Below are positions 10,172 through 21,400 of a DNA stretch of 64,000 bases, piece by piece. The first letter of the stretch is position 1, and every line of letters begins with the position of its first letter. This stretch comes from Lantana camara (lineage: Eukaryota; Streptophyta; Magnoliopsida; Lamiales; Verbenaceae). Below the pieces are notes generated by a model that searched no databases, was not told the origin of the DNA, and was given only the letters and a program-made list of their open reading frames with translations. The stretch lies in the NCBI GenBank assembly GCA_037501455.1, contig CM074863.1, positions 11,466,001-11,530,000 of the forward strand. Reading direction: 5' to 3'. Position numbers and translations under genes: made by a program.

Positions 10172-12505
10172 AATGCCTTAAACCCCTTTCACTTCTGCAA
10201 TTCCGAAGCAAAGGTTCCAGCGATGGAGAAAGCAAAGAGCTTGCCGTCCCTGAGGTGGCCGATTAATATGGTGGCGATTGGGTTTGTTGAGGACTGATAG
10301 AGGGTCTGAAATGCTAAAACTTCATGATTCGTTGCAGAATACTCTCCACCATACTTTTAGCCCTTTCATTGGAAGATAATCTTCGTCGTCTCCGATCAGC
10401 TGAAGCTCGCCTGAGCTCCGTTCGAACAGCTGCCTCAACTTATTCCGCCGTCATGGTCGTGGACGAGAATGAGTGATCCGCAGCAGCCCTGGCTTGTTGC
10501 AAATCTTCTCCGACGGCATAGGGAATTTCGACGTCGCGATCTCCGGCAACAGCTTCTCCCGATGGTGGCCACATCGACGGTAAAGAGGGATTTCGTCAGC
10601 TATGGGAACGCAAACACCCAACGGAGCTTTGATCGAATAGAACGCCATGAAGCCATCGCGGACGCTTTTCTGGACCTCGGTCTCTCCATTCATGGACAAA
10701 ATGTTTAACAGTTGTTTTGTATATGTTTATTTATTTATTTATTTTTGAATTGGATCATTATTTTCTGTTTGGTTGCATCACTTTTCCATTTTCTTGGGAT
10801 TAAATGCAGGTGTTTGTCTACAATTGGATCATCAGACCAGTCAAAAACCAGAAAACTTCATGGGACTTTTCCTTTTGCTCCTCGTTGATATTCAGAATTT
10901 TGACAAGGAAATGTGGATAATTTTAAAGCCAAAGCTTCAGGTGACTTGGGATAACAGACATGAAGGAACCTTCATCTCTACCGATGGCCATTCTCACTCA
11001 AGAAAACTTCAGATTTTCATAGTACTTTATGCACACAACAATCAATTTCATGGCGGCCTTCCGCTCCAACCATCAATCCTGACTTATGGAACCTCCTCAA
11101 GAACATTTATTTCATGCCGCCGACGTGCACAGAGCTTTTGTTTTCTCCCACGATCCGACATTATTGAAGTTCCAACCGCCACAATTGCTTGGATATGACT
11201 TTTGCCTCCACCGTGCCGCCATTTCAGTTCCGACAAAGACTCTTGTCTTGAAGCCATCTTCCCTCGACATCAGAGAAAAGCTCATGGAATTTTGCTCCAG
11301 AACCATCAACTCATCTTTAACGATCCTCACTTGAAACTTTCACCTCAGGAAACAAAACAACCATCCACAGTTTATGCGCGATCATCACCCAACGTCATTC
11401 AGAATCTCGCACTTGCAAACATGTGTCAGACTCTTGCACCCGATCGAAACACCATTGTTGCGGTGCTCTCCCTCCTCGGCATCACTGAGATCCTGATAGA
11501 TTTTCTCTCGAACCTCGACTGATCAGAACCATGGAGGCCATTCATTCACCACTTCATGACTCCGTAGCATGCATCATCATTCCGGAATCAACGAAGATTT
11601 TACTGAAGCCTTCAGAGATATGTGTGCAAAGCATCACTCGAACGTCCAACATTAATGAAGATTTTATTTGCTGATATCCTCATTCTTTGCAGTGAAAGAC
11701 GTGAGCACAGAACACTACTCCATCATCCGGTCGTCTCCACGCAAATGATGATTCTGCTTGTTGCAATTCTCATTTCATGCCCCCACGACAGCAGGAGTGC
11801 GTTCGCTTTACACCACCATCCGGACCATGCTCATAAGTCACGAACAATTCTGCCCTTTCAAGCTTTGCAAATCATATTTTTCATCACCCGACGAAGTGAA
11901 AGAGTTGCGGAACATCCTTCACACCTCCATCAAATCAAAGTGTTGCAAATTGTTGGTGACCATCAATCCTTCGCATCATGGAGTTGCATCTCAAGCGGTA
12001 CCAGTGATCAACAACTTTACGTCTTTCCGGATTCCACCAATTTTCCCGAAGTGCCATCCATTTTCAAATGACTCTGTGCAGCATGAATATGACGAAGTGC
12101 AAAGACTCAGATCGTCATATTTGATTACATAAAATTCTCTTTTTTTTTGTTTCTCTCTTTTTTTTTCTTTTTCAGGTGAAAAATGGAAAATAGATTGAGG
12201 AATCAAGTCATCAGAAGATCAAGACACTCCTGCTCGGCTGTAAGAGAAATCCAAGATATTTTCAAACTCTGACATGGAAGTAAGGCGAATCATCACTCCA
12301 CGAAAAGATAATTCGTTGTGGCATCTAAAAGGCATTGATTTTGCTGGAACCACTCTGGCTGGAGACTAAGGTGTTGAAAGAATTGGAGATGCCATATGGA
12401 GAATTTAGACAAAGTGTAGCAACTTTGTCATTTTTTTGTGTTCTTTTTGCCACTTTGATGTAAAGGAACACCAATTTTGTGGAATAAAATTTGTTCTTTC
12501 TTGCC
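10164..12505 (+). other. Possible antisense transcription unit carried by R2
   Basis: Reading opposite to gag, a TATA-like TATATAAG at 10164-10171 is followed about 50 bp later by an ATG in a plausible context (10223), and an AATAAA signal stands at 12483-12488 after a GT-rich stretch. Intron-like pieces are present: a T-rich segment ending TGCAG near 10809 and another ending TTTTCAG near 12175. Several open frames (up to about 150 codons at 11622-12071) exist but none resembles a protein I know, and the ATG frame closes after about 26 codons. It could be a captured host transcript, a non-coding RNA gene or an extra ORF like those of Tat elements. The rest of 9566-12830 shows no gene. Confidence 0.4.
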
Positions 12506-12832
12506 TATCTTCATGTCACTTTTCTTTTTTTGCGCATTTGTTTGCCATTCTTAACTTTAATGTTTATCTTGAATGACTCCAATGCATGCCGCCAGTGTCC
12601 GAATTTCATGAACTTGTTGAAACTCACGAACAATTTAGATTTATTTAAAGATATGACTGAACTTGAAAATTTAGTATTCAAGTTGCCTACGTACCCCAAA
12701 AGAGGATCAAGCCATGACGTAGTTCAAAGTTTCTTTATTTTTATTTTTTTTTGTCACAGTTTATACTCATGCGAACAAGGAGTAACATGCAGTTTAGGCT
12801 CGTGCGTTGAGGAGCAAACTCGTTCATTTTGG

Positions 12833-14878
12833 TTAACCTTTGTGGGAATTTGGCTTTCGGATGTTGATGCGCAACTTGGCTTTATCCGTCAATTTGTTGG
12901 TTTTGTTTGGAGACACATCTTCGTCTTCTCCAAGAAAGGTAGGTGGAAAGAACTGTCCAAGAGCTGCATGGCCTAACTTACAGGTTATTTCTGATTTCTG
13001 CTGACTTGATCGAGAATTCTTCGAACTTCTTGGGGGATTTTGTCTATGGATCTTGGTTTGCTTTGGCTTTTTCCTTGATGTTAGTGGATGAGCTTGATCA
13101 ACCCGCTGCTTTGGACTTTTTCGGCGAGTCACAAGAATCCATCTATCGCCATCAGTGGTTTTGTTGGAAGGAGTCGTCACTGGCTCGATTCCTCGATCAA
13201 CAAGTAAGGTCCTTGCCAAGTTCGGGTCTAGACTCCCAAATTGAAGTGTTTTACATGCCCCCGAGAGTGCGGATGGAGGAAAGATCACTTTCTTGCTTTG
13301 AGAATTCTGAAAGATGCTCTTAGTTGCGGTAAGGCTGGCATGATTCACCTCTGCAGCATCTCCATCATCATCTTCATCAATGTCATCATCGTCGTCGAAG
13401 ATTATTTTTCCATCATTGGCCAACGACATTATCTTCTCCTTGACCACGAAGCACTTCTCAATAGGATGACCGACTACTCGGTGATACTTGCAGTATTTGG
13501 GATCAGCCACCTTGCCGCTTTCTTCAGGGCGCTTTGATTCGGGCAGTTTGATCAACCTTCTTTCAACGAGTTCATCGAAAACATGAGAGACATCGGAGTC
13601 AGCAAAAGGGTATTCATTTTCTTATCTTTCTCTCAGCGTGGGTCGATGACCGTTATTTGAATTGTCTGGAACTCCAAAGTTCTTGTTCTTCTCAGCATTT
13701 GGAGGCACTTTTGTAGCAACCGAAATGGCCATGGACTCTTCGGTAGAGGCTTTCACAAACTTCTCATTCTTCCAACGATCTTCTCTTCCTCTTCCTTGTT
13801 CTCCTAGTGGAAACGAAGATCGGTGATTTGCAATACTCAGTTCCATATCGTGGGCACGAGTAGCTAGTTCTTCAAATGTTCGAGGTTTGATTCCTTGGAG
13901 AATGTATTGAAGTCCCCAATGCATCCCTTGCGTGCACATCTCTATTGCGGACGTTTCTGACAACTTGTCTTTGCAACATAGGCTTAGTGCTCGCCAACGA
14001 TTGATGTAGTCGACGACCAGTTCATCTTTCTGTTGTCTCGTGTTTGTAAGCTCGATCATGCTCACGGTGCGACGAGTGCTGTAGAAGCGGTTCAAGAACT
14101 CTCCCTCCATTTCATCCCAGCTATTGATGGATTCGGGTTCAAGATCAACATACCAGTCGAAGGCGTTGTCTTTGAGCGATCGCGCGAACTGCTTGACAAG
14201 AAGGTCCCCACCCGTTCCAGCGTTGTTGCAAGTTTCAATGAAGTGTGCGATGTGCTGTTTAGGATTACCTTTTCCATCGAACTGTTGAAGCTTGGGTGGC
14301 TGGTATCCATTTGGCATCTTCAAATCATCAATTCTTCTCGAGTATGGTTTTGAGTATGCGACTCGATTTTGGAATGACCCGTCGTAGTGCGCCTTGATTG
14401 TGTTTGCTATCATTGCCTGCAACTCTTCCATGGACAAGGTTGCTACCGAACTTGTTGAATGTGTGGTCTTTTGTGCAAAATCTGGCTTGTGAAGTGTCTG
14501 ATCAACCAGTTTCTCATTCGGAGTGTGTCTTGGAGGAGAAGGACGGTTGTGGCTAGACCCTTCGGCATTTTGTTGGTCCACTTTGTCCATCAGTTGCGAA
14601 ATTTGAAGATCTTTGTCCTCCACGATCTTCTGCAAATCAGCTACGGCTTGAGCCATCTGAGCGAGTTGTTCTTCTACGTTTGTCACGCTGGTAGTCATCG
14701 CAGGCAAGTTGGCGAAGGTAGTGGAATTGGCCCTCTTTGGAGTGGTAGGGTTGGAATTGTCCGATTTGGAGGAGGCTGAGCCAGCGTGCTTGCCCCCGGT
14801 AGAGGATTGACCAATATTGGCAATGATGTCAACCACGTTCATCTTGTTCAACGCGAGTTGATCCTTTTTAGGTGCCAT
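12833..14878 (-). pseudogene. R2 gag with one in-frame stop
   Basis: The frame opens at an ATG at 14878, about 85 bp downstream of the 5' LTR, and runs about 680 codons to 12833, with a single in-frame TAA at 13622-13624 (about codon 419). The N-terminal 150 residues include a coiled-coil-like stretch ([18 protein letters not shown]). The retrotransposon gag core ([16 protein letters not shown] through [10 protein letters not shown]) is at about residues 200-330. After the stop the same frame encodes a zinc-binding motif (CKYHRVVGHPIEKC, about residue 463) and an acidic run. Apart from the single stop the gag is undamaged, in keeping with its recent insertion. The protein would assemble particles. 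Confidence 0.85.
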
Positions 14879-14964
14879 GGAAGCGCCTTTTATGATGGAT
14901 TTGAGATTTTCCGTAGGATGAAGAGATGAGAGGCAGAGAAAGTCCCACTGGGCGTGCCAAAATT

Positions 14965-15599
14965 TGTTTACATAAATTTTCGTTGGAATCTGCAATAAAT
15001 GAATGCAAAATACAAGAAAATAGCGAAACATGAAATTTATTGATTTAAGGTAAAAAGTCTTACAATCTCTGTAAAATCCTCTGATTCTTCTTGAATAGCA
15101 GACTCGAGGGCTTGATGCTTTATCTCGAATCAAACTGGAGAACTTGGTTGAATTTGGTTGGATGTGTTGGCTCGTTGTACGGACAACACTTCGAGATAGC
15201 AAGTGGCAATGACTCAAAGATTTGAGAGCTTGAATGCCTTTGCTCTTGAGAGTGTTTTGAAGACTTAGGCTTTGTTGTGATTTATGATTTTTTTTTTTAG
15301 TCTGACTTGTGAACTTTGGGGCCTATATTTATAGGCTCTCGGTTGTCCTTTTGGGCTTCACGGGCTTGGGCTTGAACTTGATGACCACTTTCCATGGAAT
15401 GGGCTTTATTTTATTTAATGGATCATTTTTTAATCCATTTAATTAATCCAAAAATAAGAATAAAAGTCCATGATTCTTATCTTGAATTAAATATTACGTA
15501 CCCAAATTTATTGTGGACTTAGGATAAAAATTAATAATTAATAGCCAATTTATTTGGGCCACCAATTAATAATTTATTTCCGAATTTTCGGTGTCAACA
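14965..15599 (-). repeat. R2 5' LTR with promoter
   Basis: This 635-bp repeat is the partner of 8930-9565. On the minus strand a TATA-like TATAAATATA lies at 15324-15333. The sequence just inside (minus strand TTTTGGCACGCCCAGTGGGAC, from about 14963 downward) is in the position of the primer binding site; I cannot name its tRNA with confidence. Confidence 0.85.
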
Positions 15600-15604
15600 G
15601 TCCC

Positions 15605-16467
15605 TGTAGACATTTGTTGGCCCTTTGATCAGTGGGGCATTAATATCGGCGGACCACTACCGCTCGCGACGGGTCAACGACAATATCTCTTGGTTGTAGT
15701 GGAGTACTTCTCTAAATGGGTCGAAGCCCAGCCTGCTGGGAAAATTACAGATAAGGTCATCCAGAATTTCTTGTGGCGCAACATCATTTGCAGATTCGGG
15801 ATCCCCAGGGTGCTGATCTGCGACAACGGAACACAATTTCAAAGCGCCAGCACTAGGTCTTACTGTACAGACATGAGAATCAGCCAACGTCGCGTCTGTC
15901 GGCCATTCACAAGCGAATGGCCAGGTCGAAGTAATTAAACGGATCATCATCCAGAACCTCCAAACCAGGCTGGAGGCTAAGAAAGGTGCCTGGGTCAACG
16001 AACTTGACGGGGTTCTATGGGCTTACTGCACGACCCCCAGAACCGCGACAGGGTTAACCCCCTTCTCGATGGTTTACGGGTCGGAAGCCATGATCCCCGC
16101 AAAACTACTACACCAGACGGCGAGAGTGACCAACTACCAACTCGCTAGAAACGCAGAAGACCGAGCCCATGAGCTTGACACCATTGAAGAAATTCGACAG
16201 AAAGGATCCCAACGAATGCAACAATACCGAGCCACAGTGGCCCAGAGCTATAACAAAGGAATCAAACCTCGCGCCTTTCAAATCGGTGACCTAGTTCTCA
16301 AAAAGGTTGAGGTGACAAAGCACGTAGGCAAGCTACAACCCAACTGGGAAGGCCCCTATCGTATTGCTGAGGTGGGGCGCAATAGAGCTTATCACCTTGA
16401 GGATATGGAGGGAAACAACATTCCCACGTCTTGGAACGCGCATAACCTCAAGAAGTTTTATGTTTAA
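15605..16467 (+). pseudogene. R1 integrase core and C-terminus
   Basis: This is the continuation of the R1 integrase beyond R2. The core begins with WGINIGGPLP, where plant gypsy integrases normally carry an aspartate (WG-D-I-GPLP), so the first catalytic residue is replaced by asparagine. The second aspartate is present in CDNGTQF (about 15820). A frameshift near 15900 displaces the segment with the third acidic residue. The C-terminal part is open from 16069 to 16467 and ends HNLKKFYV, the usual end of Tat-type pol. The protein would be inactive. Confidence 0.85.
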
Positions 16468-17090
16468 AAGTTTTTCGAAGTTGTAGGTGCCCCTTTGTAC
16501 TCTTTCCAGCTTATTAGCAACAATAAAAAGTATCTTCGGTCCATCTAAATGTTTTTTTATTAGTCGGAATATTTTATAACACCAGTCAATCTGGGATTAT
16601 GTTCGGAATTTGACATTCACTCTCTGGAACATACTAAAGCATACAAAAAGCATATTCGATATACTATCAATACTAAGGGAGGGGTGTCACCCCCCCCCCC
16701 GGAAAACAGAGATCAAGTCTCTTTTCGAAACAGAGATCAAGTCTCTTTTCGACCCAATGCTTTTGGAAGTGGTGGTTCATCGCAACCCATAACAGAAACG
16801 TTCTGCGAGCCAGAGCTGGCTCGCAAGGGGTAACTAATGACAACCCATAATGTAAGCGCATTTCGAGCCAGCACTAGGAAGAAATTTCCTAAAGTCAAGT
16901 TTTATTTAAAAATTGCAAATTACTGTATATATCGACAAAACGGATAGTCAGGCAAGCAACACTAAGGCAAATGCAATATCAGAAGTAAACTCGTGATTCT
17001 CATTCATTAAAAGGGGTCAAGCCCCGAAAATTTACAGAAGAGTGCGGGAAAGAAATTACAGAAAATTAAGATACTAAGTTGCTCGCACAC
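16468..17090. other. Spacer between pol and the convergent antisense gene of R1
   Basis: No coding sequence was recognised. It holds a C-run (16690-16701), a direct repeat of about 25 bp (CAGAGATCAAGTCTCTTTTCG twice, at about 16708-16750) and a strong hairpin at 16804-16825. The sense pol and the antisense gene both end towards this spacer. Confidence 0.6.
16804..16825. terminator. 22-bp hairpin between two convergent R1 genes
   Basis: TGCGAGCCAG, then AG, then CTGGCTCGCA: two perfect 10-bp arms around two bases. Part of the arm (GCTGGCTCGCA) recurs near 20513 and a related CGAGCCAGCAC at 16864. It lies between the pol stop at 16467 and the end of the antisense frame at 17091. A role in 3'-end formation is inference. 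Confidence 0.35.
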
Positions 17091-18127
17091 TCAAGGACTT
17101 GGAGCAGGGGGATTCGTAGCTTCAGGGACAGTTTCTTCCGCGGGAATTGGAGGATTAGGACCAGCAGCTCGAAAAGTCTCTTCAACGGCAGGGGGAAGTG
17201 TTGCCAGTGGGGGAATCGCCAAGGCAGGACCAGTTGCGTTCCCGCTCGAAAGGCCATCCTCTTTCGACCCGCTACTTGAAAGAACATAGGCGGCCAGCAA
17301 AGTTTCTTTAGCTCGCTCTATATCAACAGGGCCCGGCAACACAACCGCCTCAGGTTGCTTTTCAAGCTGAGATTCAGCCCACTCCACAGCCCAGCCATAG
17401 GGCACTTTGCTCTAATCCGCTCATCGTTGTCTTCATCGCCATCTGCTTCCTCCTGACTCGCCTCCTCGACAAAAGAAACGCGAGCCATGAATTCCTCGGG
17501 CAAGGTCTTGGGAACGTACCCGTTTACTGCATTGAGTTTGCGTGGGTCGTTGAGGAGATCATGGGGGATTGGGTGGTGAAGATGGAATTGCGATAGGGCT
17601 CTCATGAAGCCAGTCTCTATGTCTGAAACCCCCAGTGTGCCAGAAACGGTGTCAAACACCTTGGACTAAAGAAATTCTGCCACCGCACTATCCTTTATTT
17701 GCGGCACTAGCTTCTCGACCGTCCAGAAGGTCGTTTTAGTCCCATCCTTCTGCCCCTCGACGAAGCCGGCCTCCCATCCATCCTGCTTGCCTTTGGCGTA
17801 GGCGGCCTCAGTCTGTTTCTCCGCCGCATCCAACAGACTTTGCCGCGTGGCCACTCCGGTTTGTAGCTCCTCGTTCGCTGCCCTAAGATCCCCCAACTCC
17901 TTCTCTAGGGCAGACCTTTCCTGGAGGGAATCCCTCACCAGCTTGTTCATTTTATCAAGCTTCATGTTGTATGCCTTTCGGGCATCCTCCAGCGCCTTGG
18001 ACAGTTTGGCTACTTCGTCTTTCCAACTTTTCCCCTGCAGAACCTCAGCCCTCTCCGCCAGCAGCTTACGGCGGGCTTCATCGGCCAGCTCCAGTCGCAT
18101 GGTGGACTGGTGCTCTCTCACGATCAA

Positions 18128-18212
18128 CTGGAAAAGGGAAAACAGGAAGGGAGTCAGAGAAAAAGCAAGAAGAAGTGCGACCCAGGAGAAGAGATAGTGC
18201 GAAGGTCCTTAC
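18128..18212 (-). other. Intron 2 of the R1 antisense gene
   Basis: On the minus strand the segment begins GTAAGGACC and ends in a pyrimidine-rich tract with TTTTCCAG. The coding frame is open on both sides and joins ...LLNA to LIVREHQ.... At 85 bp it has the usual plant intron size. Confidence 0.65.
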
Positions 18213-18801
18213 CGCGTTCAGAAGAGCAATCTTGTTATAGGAGAGGGTCGCATTGCTCTCCTTTGCCAGCTCTTGGTAGTCCCCAGCAGTTTGGAGGGAA
18301 TAGTAAATGGCCCATAGCACGTCCTGATCGACCTCTCCGGTCACGATCCTCCTCTCTGACCCATCCGCCTTGAATTCAGAAACGTTGAAGGGGTATTTGG
18401 GCCCCTCGAACGTGGGGACATTCACTATCCTCTCATAATCTCCCCGGCCGACCAGCCGATATAACCACCTTGCCCTTACTCTTTGGAGGGCGGGCAGCCA
18501 TGTCCTCCGCGGTCGGAGCAGGGACATCAGCCTCCGGTGTGACCCAGGCCGCCCCCTGGCGTCAGCCTCCTCTCCCGCCATAGGGACATGAGCATCCGCC
18601 CATCTCTGCCCAGCCGCTTTCTCAACAGCCGCTATCCTCACCATTGAGCCAGCTTCAGTAAGGCCCTCCTGGACGGCTATGTCGTGGATCGAAGGAGGGG
18701 GCCCATCATTTTCCCATCCTCCACTTTCTTGACCGCCTCAGCCTTTTTCTTCTTTAGAAGGCGGTCCAAAGCCTTGGATCGTCCGGCCACCATTATCGAT
18801 C

Positions 18802-18919
18802 CTGCACAAGAAAGAAAAAATTGCACTTAACAAATGAATCAAAGTAGGGAACGAAAATAGAAGAAAAGAGTTCAGGGAAGAGGACGTGTTTGGCCTAAGG
18901 GAATTGAGGGTGTAGTTAC
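18802..18919 (-). other. Intron 1 of the R1 antisense gene
   Basis: On the minus strand it begins GTAACTACACC and ends TTTCTTTCTTGTGCAG, with a T-rich interior. The exon before it ends ...HIYFKLG and the exon after it opens into a lysine-rich segment starting MVAGRSKALDRLL. Length is 118 bp. Confidence 0.65.
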
Positions 18920-20241
18920 CCAGTTTGAAATATATATGCCTCGGTGTACCAGGAGCCAACCCAAGGTTTATTAAGAGGTGTGTGCTCGTAAAAACCCCAT
19001 TGTCCAAGGGATGCACCCCCCTCAGTGCTTCCATCAAGGTGTTGGGCCAACGGACAGTTTCCCTATCCAGTCGCACTCGTTCGACGTTGTTCCAAGAACT
19101 GTGCTGAAGTTCCCTCCCAACCACCTTTGTACTTCACAAAAACATATTTCTTCTTCCAGTCGATTCCGTGGGAGGTCTTCTCGGTGTCGAATATTTTGTT
19201 CCCTGATCGAGACTGAAGTTTCACGAATCCTTTCCTGTCAGGGGAAGCAGCTGCATCGACCGAGGCAACAAACAACTCTGCAAAATGCTTCACACATTCC
19301 ACTTGACCCAATATCTTCATCACCACACGGAAGGCTGTGATCATAGCGTGGCCGTTTGGGAGCAGTTGTATTGGGCTGATTTGGAGATGGTTGAACAACG
19401 CGATCTGGAAGGGGGACAGGGGAAGTCTGAACCCGTACTCTATTGCCTTCAGCGAAATGGCAATACACCCCGGAGGAGGAGCCCCCATATGTTCGTCTTC
19501 ATTGGGTGTGAACACTTCGTAGTTAGTGTCCATCTCCCTCCACCCAGTCAATCTCTTCAAAGCAGTCATTCTCTCCGCCCCATGGATTTCGGCCCTGAAC
19601 TCGTGGTAGTAGGTGGCACATTTCTGCTGCCCCTTCTTCTCATGCTTCCCCTGCGGTTTCACCCATGCCCAAGGGGATGAGGCATCAGCATCCGGGTTAT
19701 GAGAATTGCTGGCCAATGACATGTCCTCGATCTCCGCAGTCATGTCCTCCACGGCCTCTTCATCTATTTCTTCTCCCTTTCCACCCGCTCCCAGCGGTGT
19801 AGATTCAGCCTCCATCGAGTGCTCGCTCTCGGCCGGCTCCCCCAATATAGGCCCAGAGACCTCCTCTGCCCTTTCCTTAGGATACCCCCTCGCAGTGGGA
19901 TCTTCCCACCTCACCTTCCCCGGAAGTTTAACCCCTATGCACTCCACTGATACCTCTGGATCCGATGGAATATCCCTAGGACCATAGTTTCTTGGTCGCT
20001 TATCTTGGGGTTGGCTCTCGGTGGGCATAGAAGCATTCCTCTTGGGGGCCATGTCTAGTGTGAAGAAGAAGAAAAAGGATAGAAAAGAGAGGTTGGATCT
20101 GGAAGGGCGTACCTTGAATTTCTACTTGGGAGACTTCGGAAGTGCGGTTTCGCAAAGGATTTGGGAAGCAAAAATCTCGCTGAAATTAGGGTTTCGCTCC
20201 TGTTGAAAACGTGAAAGGGGGAAAAATTGTCTAAGTCCCTA

Positions 20242-20248
20242 ATTTATA
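20242..20248 (-). promoter_or_regulatory. TATA box of the R1 antisense gene
   Basis: Minus strand TATAAAT, about 190 bp upstream of the antisense ATG at 20052, with an adenine/guanine-rich leader in between. It lies inside R1 but outside the LTR, so the antisense gene appears to have its own promoter. Confidence 0.5.
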
Positions 20249-20681
20249 GCAGTGGTTCCAACAAAGCGTGGTTGTCTAACTCCACGTGGCAACAGATTAG
20301 CTTGTTTGGAGAAGAACGTGGCCCGTTACCCCAAAACAGCTGCCTGTAACCTCTCATCAGAACCCGTGTTAACCCCGCAAAATTTCAAAAGATGCAATTA
20401 TTACTCTGACACGAGAAGTTTTCAGGGTTTTCCGCCTAGTGGAACATAGCTGGCACACACGCGTGGGGCCATGCCTCATCCCATGGATCGAAATCAGACC
20501 TAGGTCGAAGGAAGCTGGCTCGCAGCCCGGGCTCGTCAAGGCTTGGCTCGAACAGTTTTCCTAGCGACCCAGATTTCCCCAAGAGAATCGTGACCCATGC
20601 CTCCCCTCTCTTCTTCAATCGCATAGCCTTCTTCAAGATCAGTTGCCACTCACTCAGTGGCACCAGACCTGGGGGGAGAGA

Positions 20682-21400
20682 TGATAGGGGGAAAATCTGG
20701 GAGTATGACTAAGCACCAGATGTCACTACCACGTGGCAGCCTGTGCCACATCAGTGCTCTGCAACTGAGCCACATAGGTAACCCTCGACCCAACACTTTG
20801 GCCAAAGACCTCAAGCCAGGGTCAGGCGGCGATCTCCCGCGACCTAGGGTCTCCTTTCGACCCAGAGAGGTGCGACCTAGTGGAGCCCCGAACCAGCCGA
20901 TACCGGACAACCGCATTCATGCAAGCGCCATCTACCGCAGGCCGTATTAATTGTAGCTGCGCCCAGTACAGTGTCAGGCATCCTGGCAGGAGCAGGCAAG
21001 CAGTGCTTTAGCTGGAAAAGCACTGTTCCGGCCATGAGCTGTCGCTTTCCTCTCCAAACCAGATCCACACTTTCTGGGAGGTGTACTTGCACCCAAGGAG
21101 TCCGTCTCCACCCTATAAAAACCCCACTCCATGACCATCAAAGGTAAGCTTTCCTTCACACGCAGAGTGCGTAACTCCGGCATACTTTCGACCCAGAGCT
21201 TTTTACTGACTTGAGCGTCGAAGTGCCAAAACGGGTCCAACCCCCATCTTTCCCCGTTTTGGCCTTTGAGCTCACGTTTGTTTCATCTTTTACAGCCTCA
21301 CAGCCTAGGAAAGCATCAGAGTTCTTCTAACATTATAAATATCTTGGGTGTTTGGGATTCCGATTCTGCAGTCCAGCACACAGCCCAGATTTGGACACCA
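20682..21400 (+). repeat. Probable 3' LTR of R1
   Basis: A purine tract (GGGGGGAGAGA, 20671-20681) is followed by a TG start at 20682. A promoter-like TATAAAA lies at 21114-21120, and a CA end is possible at 21400 (TTTGGACACCA). No partner LTR survives because the 5' end of R1 is missing, so both limits are estimates. The segment contains a 9-bp-arm hairpin at 21001-21025. Confidence 0.45.

Larger units (their letters stand above)
8930..15599 (-). mobile_element. R2: recent gag-only LTR retrotransposon (6.67 kb) inside the R1 integrase
   Basis: The element begins TGTTTAC and ends GTCAACA, with a perfect 5-bp target duplication, GTCCC, at 8925-8929 and 15600-15604. Removing it restores the R1 integrase frame. 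The two LTRs (636 and 635 bp) differ by about four substitutions and one T-run indel by eye, so insertion was recent. On the minus strand it encodes gag (12833-14878) but no protease, RT, RNase H or integrase. The 3.2 kb after gag holds a different, antisense unit. Mobilisation must depend on another element. The gag zinc motif and antisense unit fit a Tat relative (inference). Confidence 0.9.
17091..20052 (-). pseudogene. R1 antisense gene (Tat-type aORF), spliced and decayed
   Basis: The gene starts at an ATG at 20050-20052 and runs opposite to pol. Its first exon encodes a segment around FRLPLSPFQIALFNHL (about 19360-19400) resembling the 'putative gypsy type transposon' domain that I recall from Pfam (PF04195), a family found in antisense ORFs of plant gypsy elements. 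Two introns are visible: 18802-18919 (GTAACT...GTGCAG) and 18128-18212 (GTAAGG...TTCCAG). The last part encodes a long charged coiled coil (17670-18127) and a proline/alanine-rich tail. Frameshifts at about 19110, 18645 and 17405 and a stop at 17666 inactivate it. The function of such proteins is unknown. Confidence 0.75.
5102..21400 (+). mobile_element. R1: 5'-truncated Tat-type Ty3/gypsy element
   Basis: The protein order is gag end, protease, reverse transcriptase, RNase H, a second RNase H-like region and integrase, all on the plus strand, followed by an antisense gene and a probable 3' LTR. A second RNase H and an antisense ORF after pol are known features of the Tat lineage. The 5' LTR, primer site and gag N-terminus are missing: gag homology starts abruptly at about 5102. 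Stop codons and frameshifts throughout show it is dead. R2 (8930-15599) is inserted in its integrase gene. The right limit is approximate. Confidence 0.8.

Noticed and set aside
11622..12132. Open frames of 124-149 codons in R2, antisense to gag
   Set aside because: No recognisable domain, overlapping frames of similar quality, and no good start context. They are described only as part of a possible transcription unit.
21001..21025. Hairpin with 9-bp arms (CAGTGCTTT / AAAGCACTG) as a possible microRNA precursor
   Set aside because: Far too short a stem for a plant precursor; it is inside the probable LTR of R1.
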